The notes under the pieces: generated by a model
What the model saw: only the letters and a program-made list of their open reading frames with translations
Database searches by the model: none
What the model was told of the DNA's origin: nothing
NCBI GenBank assembly: GCA_015501595.1
Contig: JADNRX010000239.1
Span: forward strand, 1-64,000
Length of the DNA: 64,000 nucleotides
Direction of reading: 5' to 3'
Origin: Hymenopellis radicata
Taxonomy: Eukaryota; Basidiomycota; Agaricomycetes; Agaricales; Physalacriaceae
Shown here: in pieces, positions 1 through 12,553 of the stretch
Layout of the letters: the number at the start of each line of letters is the position of its first letter
Numbering within the stretch: position 1 is the stretch's first letter
Made by a program: the position numbers and the translations under genes

Positions 1-448
1 GCGAGTGTGAGGATATCGACAAGCGTCGTTATCAACGGCGAGAGGAGGAAGATTGGGTATATCCGCCATCATGATCAGACCATCGAACAACGCCTACAAG
101 TCGTAAACGCGGATGGTCCACCGCCCAAACATCTATGGAGAGAAACCGTTCGTGATCAAGCTTCAGAGACAGTTGAAAGCCGACGGGGTGGATCGCGAGC
201 TTCCGGGAACGTGACGATTGACGAAGACGGTCCGAAATGTATGCTGGTATATGATGATCGACTGACAATCCGCGGGCATGTCCTGGAGTCGGAAAACGCG
301 GAGGTTTACAAGAAAATGTTCGACGAGATGCTGGCTGGGGAAAAACATGCAGAAGATGTACAGGTGGGCGATTAGAGTGGGCGATTATCAATTGAAGGTC
401 TGCCTCGACCGCGATCCTTACTTTGGCGAGAAGGAACAATGCTGGTAG
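1..448 (+). pseudogene. C-terminal fragment of a MYND zinc-finger protein paralogue
   Basis: An open stretch from position 7 encodes residues that align with the last exon of the MYND gene at 32209-33995. It keeps the VINGE/VNGK start of the domain, a D-G/S-PPP segment, LVYDD versus LVYDR, and the VY-x(n)-M segment. The reading then jumps frame near 335-350. From 356 a second frame gives MYRWAIRVGDYQLKVCLDRD, matching the VYRWAKRTGDFKLDVCLDR end of the intact gene, and it stops at 446-448. The jump lies in a run of Gs and As and fits a one-base indel. The zinc finger and upstream exons are absent or lie beyond the window. It is a partial, probably non-functional copy; a truncated gene with a very small intron is less likely. 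Confidence 0.6.
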
Positions 449-565
449 TAATTGTTTAGATACAATGTAGAAATTATTGTGAATATGCTGTACCTTAAGT
501 CACAGTCCTCAGAGGAGAATTCCACAGTTTACTATGTGTAAACAGGGAGCGCAAGATTGAAAGCT

Positions 566-1317
566 TTACAGCAACTTGCGGAACATAAGGCGCGGGCAGA
601 TTCTTTCCAAATTCGGTCGATTTTTGATGATGCATCTTCCACGGGCGATTCTGGGCGCGTTTCTTGGCGGAATGGTGCTGCGATTGGCTGATATCATTTG
701 TATTGATGAGGAGCAGGTGTGGGTACCACCCACTAGTGAAATGATAATGTAGTTCTTGTGCAATGTACTTAAGCTATCAATTTATGATTCTGGCACATCT
801 CACGGGCGATTGTGAGTGCCGTAGGCGTTGTGGGGACCTGAGGCTTGGTATAGTGTGTTTTGTAGGGTATATACAGGTGTGGGTACAGTCACCTTAGCTA
901 GAATGCTCTGTGCTCCGCCATCGAGTTCTGCCTTGTGTGGCGGAGAGGTACCCAACCTCCTCAGAAAGCATCCTGCCAAGGTGACCATCTCAGCATCTCT
1001 ATCTACCATATAATACAGCTAATATCAATTCTCAAGTCTCCACGACGCTGACGGCACTCACAATCGCCCGTGAGAGGTGCAGAATCAGATAAATTGCTAC
1101 CTAAGTACATCACGGAAAAAATACATAATAGTTCCGCTAGTGGGCAGTACCCACACCTACTCCTCATTCATACGAATGGTTTGAGCCCATCCCGACGCGA
1201 TTCCGTCGAGAATTGAGCTCAGAATCGCCCGTGGAAGATGCGCGATCGAAACTCGACCGAATTAGGAAAAAATCCGCCCGCGCCTTATGTTCCGCAAGTT
1301 GCTGTAACGATATAAGT
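566..1317. repeat. Fold-back element with ~280-bp imperfect inverted arms
   Basis: The left arm (566-846) and the reverse complement of the right arm (about 1035-1317) match over almost their whole length with scattered differences. Shared words include ACAGCAACTTGCGGAACATA at the outer ends and CACGGGCGATTGTGAGTGCC at the inner ends. The loop is about 190 bp and has no convincing coding sequence. A shorter word, CACGGGCGATTCTG, recurs inside each arm. I could not define a clear target-site duplication. A GAAGGAACAA-YGCTGGT word occurs on both sides (431-445 and 1521-1535) and may be an unrelated flank repeat. This looks like a non-autonomous fold-back or MITE-like element. The stretch 1318-1579 holds nothing I recognise. 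Confidence 0.7.
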
Positions 1318-1579
1318 ATAAGATCATTGAAAAAACGAGAGCACACTACGAATCTCACCTAGACTGACGGAGCGCTAGAACGTCGTCGTTACGATAGTCA
1401 AGAGAGGCAGCCGGACGATGTGAGGCAGAGACCATCTATGGCAATCAACAAGAAGGAAAGAAATACGACAAGTCAACCGGGGATAACTAAGCACTGAGAG
1501 GCTGTCTTAACCACAGAAAGAAGGAACAACGCTGGTGGTAGTTGGTTGGATAAAGCGAATAAATTATGTCGAGTCTACC

Positions 1580-2499
1580 CTACACCATAAGTTCGCCTTC
1601 CACTGCGCCTGGCTCCAAACCTAGACGACCCAGGAGCATGTCCCAACGCACGCGATCAGTACGTTTCAGGTACTTTAATATGCGCGCGCGTTGGTAAACG
1701 AGCTCCCGCAGGCGGCGCTTGGCATTCACGTCCTTTCTGTAGCGTTTAGTCGACATGTGCGTCCAAATGTTGCGAATACGATAAGTCAACATAGCAGCTA
1801 CAGCGCCTGTCAGTCAAATGAAGTACGGTGGTACTGTCGACACACCTTGCACCTCTTGGCGGCCAGGATTAAACGGTCTATCTGGGGCGGAAAACTCGCG
1901 GATGATACGCAGCCTGTTCTCAAAATGGATACCGTCCGCGTTGGCATTGCGGAGATCGACGACTCTGGAGAACTGTTTGGATTTATGCGCCTCGGCTAAC
2001 GAGGCCTCTATATGGAGTTCGTTCATCTTTTCCGGAGTGATGATGTTCTCCTGGAGGATAGACTGTGTCGAGGACAGCTGTGGCAGGTCGTGAAACAGCA
2101 GAGCGGCCTCTGGCTCTCGTATGCCGTACGAGAACACCGTGGGCATGGGGATATTTTTTCCTACTGTTGTATCGGTCTCCACAGACGGCGCGGTCAAGTC
2201 CTCTTCGGAGACGAGAATCTTGGCCAAGTCACACTGGTCCCATACGTGCTCCTTGCCCCGCCCGAGCCCGGTGACTGGATGCGGTCTATTGTCGGCCTCC
2301 TCCTGTTTGTGGGCTATCTTCTGCTGCCGTCTTAGTTTGCGCGACAGTTCGACTTTGACTTTGGCCTGGAGAATGGCGGAAGTATGGAAGGATGTCGAGC
2401 TCGTCGACGCGACCGTCCGCGACGCTGTGGTCTATTCAATCACAGACGGTATTATGGCTGAAATGTATGCGCACCTTGAGCCAGACACGACCTCAACAT
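1580..2499 (-). CDS. mrps28: Mitochondrial small-subunit ribosomal protein uS15m
   Basis: Uses three exons: 2475-2499, 1846-2424 and 1580-1806, giving 276 residues. The protein is the bS15/uS15 family component of the mitochondrial small ribosomal subunit. The N-terminus (MLRSCLAQ, then a FHTSAIL motif) looks like a mitochondrial presequence with its cleavage region. The middle carries RPHPVTG and W-DQCDLAKILVSEEDL, typical of fungal uS15m. The C-terminus carries the S15 signature: SKQFSRVVDLRNAN, the LTYRIRNIWTH helix, QRARILKYLKRTDR and the ending LGLEPGAVEGEL. Intron 1 (2425-2474) ends CCACAG. Intron 2 (1807-1845) is only 39 nt (GTGTGT...TGACAG) and is needed because a TGA lies in frame; removing it restores EVQGAVAAMLTY. 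The start was chosen because it gives a basic, mitochondria-like leader in phase with exon 2. Confidence 0.85.
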
Positions 2500-5061
2500 C
2501 GCCGTCGACTTTTTCGTTCTGCGGGCCGAGACCCATCGCCTAAACGGGTAACTCAAAGTCACATGCTCGTGGGAGCGGCTGCTAGAGTATAAATTTTCGT
2601 TTTTCTCTATATCGCCTCTTTCTTCATGGGCTCATGCCACGCTGCCCGATGTAGTACCCTACCGCCGAGGCAGTGCCAGAGACTTGTCTTCGACTCGTCC
2701 TGGAACCCGAGAGTAACACAGGCTAGGAAGTGTCGTTTTGACTATTACCAGAAAACGGCATGTCGATTATTTTCCTGCGACATGATTTTCGTCTTACTAG
2801 TTTACTTGTATGCTGTTCTGTGCAATGTTATTTCCTTTCATTATCCTTTCGTGTGTTAGACTCGACACCAGTCGCTTCACCAAGCTGATCGGATTGTTGG
2901 CGTGTCCTCATCGCCTCAAAAAACCGGCGCCGAGCAGCTCTGGAGCGTTTCGCTCGGTAAGCGCCGGCTGAGAACCTTGTTAACGGAATGAAATTTTGCC
3001 ATCAGTCTCCATAAGTAGTCCAGACGTCGAGCGGGGTGTAGAAGCGCCGACCTGATGCATCGGTTGCATTGTGGTATTGGAGATATTCTCCGTACTAGTA
3101 CCCAATAAAGTCGCCAGCCCGCGCAACACAAGTCTGCCCCGATGGCAGGTTGAAGACTACAAACTCTTCAGGCTTGGATGACAAGACCACTACGAAAACA
3201 CGAGTAACACAAACTATATCGAAACAGAGGTCGACTTACTGAAGCAGCAAGCTCACTAAGTACCAACCCTTGCGGCAATACTCCAGGACTCCGACTCTCT
3301 TGTTTAATAGTTCGAAGTTATAATAAATCACAAGACGTAGAGAAGGGTGATAAGCTCCACGGATGTCGACGAGCCTCGACGACATGGTCTGACAGGTCTG
3401 TAAATGATAATCATTCAAAAAGCAGGAGAGAGAACGTACCGGGTCCACGCAAATTGAAAGAGAGCGCGCACTTTCCGTTTCGCAATCAATGTCTTCTCGA
3501 GTCCGACATCAACGTTAACCTTGCTAAGTATTTGTCGGCTCGTTCTGGGTCATTGTGACCATTGGCAGAGGAATGCCATCCAAAGATCTCGATGAAATTA
3601 CAGTGAGAGAACGGTTGAGTCCCGTGGGCTAACATAAAGTACGGTGGTACACCATCTGCACTTCCGTTACAAAAGTTACACAACGTCAGACAGGCATCCT
3701 TCGAATCAGGAAGGCGCGCGAATGAAGAGCGTAGAGCCGAACTAATACACAGGAACATTTGTACGAATGTTGGCTTAGATTTGGCTGAATCTGCATCAGA
3801 TCATGACGACGCTCGCAGCGAATAATAACGTACATAGTCTTTGGTTGATGTTGAAAATAAAGCTGCATCCTCATTGAATAAACCTGAGGCCGCAAAGTTC
3901 GCGTTGGCAGTGGCATTGATGTCGTGAAGTTGTTCAATGAGCTCGTGCGTCTAACGGGCCTCAGCATCCTTGCTGGTCTTACTGTCCTCATCTTGAATAG
4001 TGTCATCGCCTGTGCCGGCCGCCCGCGTGCAGAGTATTCCCTTATGTCGTCGTTCGTGGTCTGTAGAAGTCGTCGTACGGGCTGTCGCATTGTGTTGTGG
4101 CAAGACCAGGGAAGGCAGACAGATAGAAGAGCGGGGAGTCAGTGACAACTGAAAATTAGGACATGGCAGCAGAGTATCAGCTTTTCTTCGTGTGGATGGC
4201 ACGCCGAGCTCAGAGCTGATGCAATCGTTGAGCGATGAAACTGAATATTCAAATCGCCAGTGATTAGATACCGATCCGGAGATCCCGGTGTTTGTACATG
4301 TGTACAGGAGACCATCCAATTACCAGTTTCGATAAGTTTCGAAAGACCTTGACGAGCAAGTTCATCTGTCTCGTTTCAACGCCAAACGCCACTTGGATAA
4401 TCGTTGACTCGAGGCTCAATGCTTCACGCCATGCAAATTTACACGTCCGGATAATAGGCTGCAAGAAGCGTGGCGGCCCGTTGCTGGCCCGTTGTCGTAA
4501 GCTAGCCCTTGCTGCCCTGCCGCGCCGCTGGTCGTGCGCCAATTCGGATAATAGACTGCTACTTACTACCGTGGCGGCCATCCCTGCCCTCCTTGCATAT
4601 TACGCGCCGCTGATCGTGCGCCAATCCTTGGTCCTGGCTACACAGAGAAGATCGTGAGCATCCCATCTTCTTCGTAGAGTCGGGTTAACGAGACTAGGTC
4701 CTGGCAACTGCGCATTGATAGTCATCTATAACCATCTAGTAGTAACTTAAATGCTTTGGTATGTCCCAACCAAGCCCAATCGTCCTCTCAAAGTTGGCGA
4801 CTCACGGAGCGTCACAGCAATCCGAAAATACCGGGGCAGCACATCCGGATTAATTATTTCTCCACAGATCTTTTGCAGCGTAATTATCGCGAATTCGAGT
4901 GCACCGCCTTCATGTGATGGGGCGGATTAGCACCACCTCACAGAGTTTGAGCATGACCCTGAAGCTTTCTCGCATCAAGGAGATAAGTATGTAAAACACG
5001 TTAAATCTGAGTCGTACAGGTATATAAGACGGGCTCAGTCTCCGTCTGCTGCCATATGCTC
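2500..5061. other. 2.5-kb stretch without a recognisable gene
   Basis: Several overlapping short open frames exist on the minus strand (about 2916-4581), but none shows a recognisable domain and no consistent splicing joins them. A GC-rich part at 4450-4640 contains an imperfect 22-bp direct repeat (CGCCGCTGRTCGTGCGCCAAT at about 4522 and 4605) about 83 bp apart, plus a doubled GGCCCGTTG word. The last part should contain the promoter of the ABC transporter gene. Confidence 0.4.
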
Positions 5062-8000
5062 ATGGCGAGCCTTTTCTGGCGCCAGTTTAGCGTGCTTTTT
5101 TGGAAGAACTGGATAGTCCTGCTTAAACATCCTTTCGTGAGTCCTTTCCTCCCAAGATTCCTACCAATTGCCCATTGATACCAATCTGCCTGACAGCTTA
5201 ACATTTTACGATGCTTTCTGCTTCCCGTAGCCTACGGGGTATTCCTCTCCGTCGCTCAGCTTTTTCTTTCCAGGCCCAACAACGTATGCGGCGCAAACCT
5301 CGTTCTTCATTCACGCGAGACTGACGCGTCGATAGTACGGCATAGGCACCTCCATTCCAATATACGACCTCCAGAAGACCTTTGATGGCAAGACGACGCT
5401 CATCTGGGCGGATGCCACGAACGGCACGACATCCCCTTCTCCAAAAGACATCATCTCGCGGATAACACAGAACTTCACCTCCGCCCAGCTTTCTGCCGTG
5501 AGGCAAGTCGACTCGCCCGATAACATCCCGAACGAGTGTCCCCAGAATTTCAACTTGCTCTCCGAATGTTTCGCAGCCGTGGTGTTCCACGACCTGTCCG
5601 AAGTTCGGCCTGTCAATTACACACTTCGCGCCGACGCCGGAGTTGCGCACATGGATGTCGACCACAACAGTGATTTCGAATTGCGCATCCTCCCCTTACA
5701 ATGGGCAATTGACAAGGTCTGTCTTTTTGGTCGTGTGCTACGAATTGCTGACGCAGATTGGCAGGCTATCATTGAAATGAGGACCAACGAAGAAGTTGTG
5801 ACGCCTATTCAGTGGCCGTTTACACAGAAGACGAATAAGAAACAGGATCTCGACTATCGTCTTAGTACGTGCACTTCTATCGTAGTATCTAGAGTTGAAC
5901 TGGGTTATTGACGATAGACAGGATATGTTAGAGGGATTCGCAAGTTGCTGGTGTTGGCATTATTTGTTGGTTATCTTGGTATTGCCTATCAGCTTCCGGG
6001 AGCCGTGACATCCGAACGCGCAAATCTCGTCGCGTCGCACATGAAGGCGATGGGCTTGATGGACTCTGCGAAGGTCATATCGTGGCATCTGAGCCAGTGT
6101 CTCATCTACCTCCCAGCATGGGTAGCCGTCGCCGTCGTGTGGCACTATCGCATCTTCTCTGCAACAAGTGTCGTAATGATTATCTTCATTCACGTTCTTC
6201 TCGGCCTAGTTCTCGCCAGCTGGTCATTCTTCGTCGCCGCCCCATTCGGAAAGAGTCCCCAGATCGCGGCTGTGGCGTCGACCTTCCTCGCAGTCATCTT
6301 CGCCGTCCTCGCCCTGACGTTCAGTCCCATTGCCAACAACTACACCGCGGTTGTATTCACTGTCCTCTTCCCCCCAGGTTTCTACATCTTTGCTATTCGC
6401 GCCATCTGCGGGTTTGAGAACAATCAAATGGCTGCGGATGCCATGAAAGGCGATCCTGACAACGGGATCTATCTCCTACCATTAATCATCGCTGCCATTG
6501 TACGTGCGACTCTGTTGATGCCTAACCAAAAGCTGATCTTTACCACTAGATCGATATCATCCTATGGCCGGTGCTGTCGGTGCTCTGGGAGCGGCGGCTA
6601 TACGATGCCCGCAATCCACACCCCAAGAGGCGCTGGTTCTCGATGCGACCGGTTCCCGTTCCACAGCCCTTGAAACCTGGCATTGCCATCTCGATCAAGA
6701 ACTTGGGGAAGACGTTTACCCCCTCCATCGTGCGCTCCAAGAAACACGTCGTCACCGCCGTCGATAATCTCACACTTGATATACCCAAGCACGGCATTTT
6801 CGTGCTGCTCGGCTCGAATGGCGCGGGCAAGTCGACGACGCTGTCCATCCTCGCGGGCTTGACGGGGCGCACTCGCGGCACGGTACAGTTTGAGAATGGG
6901 ATGGATAGACCGGAGCCTGGCGTCCTGGGGATTGTGCCTCAGAAGAATGTCCTGTTCCCGGAGTTGACGTGTTACCAGAATCTTCACGTGTGGCGGGCGA
7001 TAAAGTGGTCGCCGCTTTCGCAGCCTGATGAGGATATTACTCAGCTCTTGAGAGACTGCGATCTTGGCATAAGATCCACTATAATGCCGCGGCGCTTTCA
7101 GGAGGTCAGAAGAGGAAGCTGCAACTGGCTATTGGGTTGGTTGGAGGGTCCCAAAGTAAGTTTAAATTTCGGGATTTTTTAAGTGTTTGCTTAAGCTCAT
7201 TTTAGTCGTCCTTGTCGACGAATGTACTTCTGGCGTAGATCCCTTGTCTCGACGAGCCCTATGGAGGACGTTGACATCCGTGCGTCATGAAAGGACTGTC
7301 ATTTTCACTACACACGTACGTGATTTATTATTTCAAAAGCTTCTCAATCGTTTAATCCCATGCAGTTCTTGGACGAAGCTGATCTTCTGGCCGATAAAAT
7401 TGCCATCCTCGCAGCACCTGGAAAGCTTGTCGCTGAGGGCTCGCCCGTCGCTCTAAAGCGCGACTTGGGAGATGGGTACACCGTCCAGGCTTCGATCGAA
7501 CGAAAGGGAAATTCATCCGTCCTCATAGAGATCCTGGATCGCATTCGTGAGATCACCCCAGGCGCGTCTATCGCGACCGCCGGTTCTTCGCAAGCCCTCT
7601 ACCACCTCGCCACAAAGGATCCCGTCATGGTACAGCACGTTCTTCACATCTTCGAGGAGTATGTCAAGGACGGCTCGCTTCACTCCTATGACGTACTCGG
7701 CACGACCATCGAGGACATTTTTCTTGACTTGATGAACGGTCTAAGGCAGTTGGCTGTGCGCGAATCTAGCGACGCTGAACTGGCACCACTGCTGAAGCCT
7801 TCGCTGTCGTCGTTGAAATCGCAAAGTTCGACGGATACCTTGGTTGATGAACCTACTCTGCCTACCTTGGAACTCTCCCGAGGACGTCAAATGTCACCGT
7901 GGCAGCAAACTGTAACGATCTTCGTCAAGCGGAGGCTTATCGCGCGCAGGAGCTGGCTCACGCCCTTATTCTCGATTCTCGTAGCTGTTGGTGGTGCGAC

Positions 8001-10609
8001 GATACCGCTGGTCTTCATAAGCGACAGGGCACCCGCCTGTGTTCCCCACTACAAAGCGACTTCGAGTTTCCCGTTGTACATGCCGGTTTCGCCAGTCGCT
8101 CTAGACGCGATATTCAACGAAACCGGCCAGGCCACCGCTCAGGTCTTGAATTATCCTCCAGGCCTGATCCGCAGCCTCGGCAACACGACGTCGACGTTGA
8201 ACATAGCGGATGTGGACGATAACAAGACTTTTGTTCAAACCATCACGGATACGTATCAAGATCTTCGATATGGTGGAATCTCGATGAGTGCGGACGGCAG
8301 CGCGTCGATGTTGGCTTGGGAAGCAGAGTCACCGGGGTATACGGGATCTGTCTTGCTCAACATGGTGGATAACATCCTGTACAATGATGCCCTGAACAAG
8401 TCCGGTCAGGTTGCGATTCCATCGCCAATGATTCAAGCGAACTACGAAGCTTTCCCGGCTGTGGATGCCGGCACGCTTGACGCTCTCAAGTGGGCCACGT
8501 TCTTTGGAGCTACGATGGTAATTATTGTTACCCTTGGTTTGAGAGTGAGACTAACTGCGATATAGGCCGTGTTTCCCGCATTTTACGCGTTGTATGTAGC
8601 GCAGGAGCGGAGTTCAGCTGTCCAAGCGATGCAGTTCTCCAATGGGCTCTCGGATCCGTTCGGCTTGTGGCTGGGACATCTGTCTTTTGACGTTATATTC
8701 TCGCTTATTGCTTCCTCCATTATCGTCACAATCTTCGCGATTGTAGCTTCTGATCAGTTCCATGGCCTCGGGCTCTTCGTAAGTGGTTTCTTTACTCTTT
8801 AGATTATGTATGCTAACGAACTCCAAGTGGTTTGTTATGGTGTTGTATGGCATCGCAGCAACGCTTCTATCGTACTGCTTCTCGCTGGTCGTCTCAAGTC
8901 CTCTGGGTGCATTTGCTGCTTCTGCTGGTTATCAAGCGGTCATGTTTTTAGTGCGTTTTTCGCTCGACTCATACAAAGCAAGACTGACAGCGCAGTACAG
9001 CTTTACTTCGCTGGCTATCTCTTCACTCTAACCTATGCCAAGACGTCCGACGCTGATCACATTATCACCATCCTGAACTTCACCTTGTCGTTACTCTCCC
9101 CAGTCGCTAGCGTGGTGAGTTCAGAGTCTGGCTGTTCGAGCGTTTTCTAATCCTTACTAGGAACGTGCCGCCTTCGTCTCAGTCAATTTGTTCTCCCTGT
9201 TATGCACAGGCGACGCCACCGTATCATCTTTGCAAACCGGCACGATCATGCGATACGGCGGACCTATTGTTTACCTCCTATTCCACATTACCGTACTATT
9301 AGGCGTCTTGACTCGAGTGGATCGCTTTCTGCTTCGGCCATTCAGACACAGGAACTCGAAGCCTCGACGCTCAGAATCATCTCAAGACATCCAGCTGCTG
9401 CTTGGTTCCCGAGAGAGGGCGGACGTCCTAGCGGAAGCTCGCCATACCACTGCTTCAGACGATCTTCTGCGCGTGCTCGGCGTTTCAAAGACATACGGGA
9501 CCAACAAGGTTGTTGACGATGTTACGATGAGTGCAGGGAGTGATACAATATTTGCACTCCTCGGGCCCAACGGTGCTGGAAAAACTACGACCTTCAACAT
9601 GATTCGTATGTTACTCTTTCTGATACCTCACGACTATTGTTCACATTTATAACTCTAGGTGGAGACGTTGTACCAGATACAGGCGATGTCTTCATTGCAG
9701 GCCAATCTATTAAACGTTTCCCGAAGAAGGCCGCTTCTCGCTTGGAGTTTGCCCTCAGTTCACAGCCATCGACTCGCAGTTGACCGTCAAGGAGCACTTG
9801 CAGATATACGGACGTCTGAAAGGCTTAGGCACAGGGGCGGTGCTTCATAACAATGTTCGATCTCTTCTGGGCGCCACCGGTCTACTTTCGTACGCCGACA
9901 GGTTGGCGAGTAAACTTTCCGGAGGCAATCAGAGGAAACTGTCGCTTGCTATCGCGCTAATGGGTAAGTTTTTCTTCTAGTCTTCAAGTGTGTTGTTCAC
10001 GTTTCGTCAGGCAATCCTTCTGTCATCCTCATCGACGAATTCTCGACTGGTGTTGATGTGAAGATGAAGCGAGACATGTGGATAACGCTGAAAAATGTCG
10101 CGGTGGGAAGGCGGTCGTGATTACAACCCGTAAGACCTCGCTACTACCTAGCCAACGAATACTAACAGTCCTTTCTCAGACTCGATGGAAGAGGCGTCTG
10201 CGCTGGCGAACAAGGTCGGCATTCTTGCCAAGCGCATGTTAGGTAAATTCCTCGCTCCATTTCCAGAGCATGTACTCATATCTATTTCTGATGCGTAGCC
10301 GTCGGAACCATCGATTCTTTGGCCGCACGTTACGCGACGTATGAAGTACACTTCACCTGCCGGACCCGACAAGAGACTATACAGGCTCAAGTCCTGATGT
10401 CACAAATTCCTGGGAGCCGAATGGCTGACGATGTCGCCACCCGTTTCGAGGTGCCCATAGGACCCAAGTTCTCGCTATCACAACTCTTCCACATTCTGTC
10501 CTCCTCTGGGGACATTCCTCAGTTCACGGTCGAAAAGGCGTCCTTGGAAAGCATATTCTTAAAAGTCATTCGACAAAATGATGTCGTAGAGGAGGACGCG
10601 GGAGCATGA
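5062..10609 (+). pseudogene. ABCA-family ABC transporter with four single-base deletions
   Basis: Sixteen exons can be joined: 5062-5136, 5197-5283, 5336-5716, 5765-5864, 5922-6499, 6550-7155, 7206-7315, 7366-8517, 8566-8778, 8828-8950, 9001-9114, 9161-9605, 9659-9963, 10011-10129, 10180-10242 and 10300-10609, about 1,590 codons. The order is membrane domain, nucleotide-binding domain 1 (Walker A GSNGAGKST, Q-loop PQKNVLFP, LSGGQ, Walker B VLVDECTSGVDP), membrane domain, nucleotide-binding domain 2 (GPNGAGKTT, CPQF, LSGGN, VILIDEFSTGVD, H-loop). This is the full ABCA layout, a family of lipid or lipophilic exporters. All splice phases fit, but the frame is lost four times by exactly one base: near 7068-7070, 9740-9750, 10104-10110 and 10316-10319. 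An in-frame ATG at 5056 is an alternative start. It is either a recent pseudogene or an intact gene with assembly errors. Confidence 0.85.
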
Positions 10610-11048
10610 GCTCGACTTTCTCATGGACCTACAATGCACGGACACGAACTATTTATTGCACGTACAGCGCTCTCTCACGCATAGCATCTATTTATTCATC
10701 ACTACTGCACAACATCATTCATTTAGATCTAACTTATTCCTCATGTATTATACCAACAGTGTACTTATACTTACCATAGTGTAGATCAAATGTAGTTTGT
10801 CATTTTATGTTAGTGTGGCGCTCTTTGAACTGGTTCCGAGTCGGCGCCCTTTCTCTGAAGGACGCCACGAGCCTGTAGATCAACTGTCACGACGGTACAT
10901 ATATGCAGTAACGACGGTCGATACGCCAATGGATGACTTCAAGCTTCAAGCTTCAACTGCCGTACGTGACCAAGGTAATCACGAGCCACGTGGCCGTGCG
11001 GCTTCCTCAGTAACACTCAGTTAGTCGTGTCGTTTCTTGACCACGAGC
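10610..11048. other. Intergenic stretch and shared kinase promoter
   Basis: No gene is seen. About the last 85 bases match the region just upstream of the kinase-like gene at 50059 (shared ACCACGAGCCACGTG-like and CAGTAACACTCA words). Duplicated copies A and B therefore share promoter-proximal DNA as well as coding sequence. Confidence 0.5.
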
Positions 11049-12553
11049 ATGGAAAAACGCGACTTGGAGGTGCGTGAACAGAAAATAGACATACCTCGCT
11101 AAATCCTCGCAGATCGATTTCTCTCTTGATCATAGTATTCTCCCCGGTACCTCGGAATTCAATCTTTTGAAGCGCATGAGGTTCTGGGAGGACTCTGCGC
11201 GACCTTGGTTACTGGACCGCGGATACACTCTCTACAATCATTTCTGCTTAAATGAAACACTGGGCTGGACTGCCCGTGTGGTCCTTATCTCCCTAATGCG
11301 AGCAAACTGGGTGGCGAGTTTCCGTATGCATTTCACGATGAGGCGGATGCATCATTTGAAGAGGATACAGGAAAGATTCCTTACTTAGCCGACGCTTGGG
11401 TAAGAACCTTGCCATTGAGCATATGGGAATAGGAGGACAAACGTATATCACAGGGAAACGTCGTTTTCGCGCAGGACAAAGAACATCGCCATGTCGCGTG
11501 AAGCTCGTTCGACGGGAGAGCGAAGAGTCTCGGATCATGCATTTCCTCCTGAAAGCTCAGAATAAAAGACCCGACAAGTTTATTCCGGGATTCTGCCAAT
11601 TTTGGACATCCTACCATTTGCAGGACACTGGCTCGTGGTTATGCCACGGTGAGTACAGGGAATTGTTCGCTCGACAAATGTCCATCCTGATTCTCATTAG
11701 ATGGGGTGACGCCATCGCATCTCCATGGTTCAACAGTGTTGCGGAGACTCGTGTCGTGATACATTCTCTATTGTCGGCTTTGGCGTTCTTACACGGCTCC
11801 GGCATCGTGCATCGAGTAAGTTTCAGCGGCCATTCCGTTTCACACTCAACTGGAGCAACGCTTAGGACATTGCGCCACGTAATACACTGGTAAATCACTT
11901 TGCGCTTGATAGCAGAGGTCGTGCATACCCACTGCGATCAGCCATGCGAAAGGATGGTCGGATGAAGTACGTCTTATTCGATTTCAACCTCGCCTTGATG
12001 TTCCCTGCCTCTGCCACGCATGCGTCCTGTCGCTTGCCAGTCAAGGGCGGCTTCTTCGCATCACTTAATGCTCCCACGGATTTATCTCAAGGTGAATATG
12101 ACTATGAGCCCTTCGCATTCGATGTGGGGTGCTTGGGAATGATGTTCAGACGGGTTTTTCAAGTGAGCGCCCCTTCTATCAGATTACTTGTGATTTGGTC
12201 CTTACCTACTATAGCACCTGGCTCCCTTCGCGCCTATCCTGGCACCTCTAATCGACGGCATGGTGACCTGGGATGTTCGCGCGCGTTTTACAGCGGAGGA
12301 GGCTCTCCAATTCTTTGAGCAGCACGTCTCACACCTTGATGAGAACCTATTGCATACGGTCCCCCGCGAATACGACTTCAATGAGTATGACCGCTGGTCT
12401 GAACTTCCACCTGAGTTCGTTCGAACATGGGTTCATCTACGTATACCACCGGAACCCATTACAAGGAAGATATTACGCTACATGTGTCAGTATCGAATTT
12501 GTGATATGGTCGTGCAATGGATTAGACGGATAGTACGCGGATTATTTGGATAG
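11049..12553 (+). pseudogene. Atypical protein-kinase-like gene, copy A (frameshifted)
   Basis: This is a paralogue of the intact genes at 50059-51575 and 61011-62523, with the same exon order. The start MEKRDLE is followed by a 43-nt intron at 11070-11112 with a GCTAAAT branch site. Kinase-like elements remain: a catalytic loop HRDIAPRN split by the same intron as in the paralogues, and LFDFNLALMFP where a kinase has DFG, giving DFN. Two losses of frame relative to the paralogues suggest pseudogenisation: one near 11245-11265, between the NHFCL segment and CGPYLPN, and one near 11592-11600, where a G is missing in the IPG-x-PILEILPF segment. The C-terminal part, from the aspartate of HRD to GLFG, is intact apart from introns. 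It is convergent with the F-box gene at 13338-15167. Confidence 0.75.

Noticed and set aside
2916..4581. String of overlapping minus-strand open frames that might form a gene
   Set aside because: No recognised motif, no consistent splice joins, and frames switch without conserved sequence on both sides.
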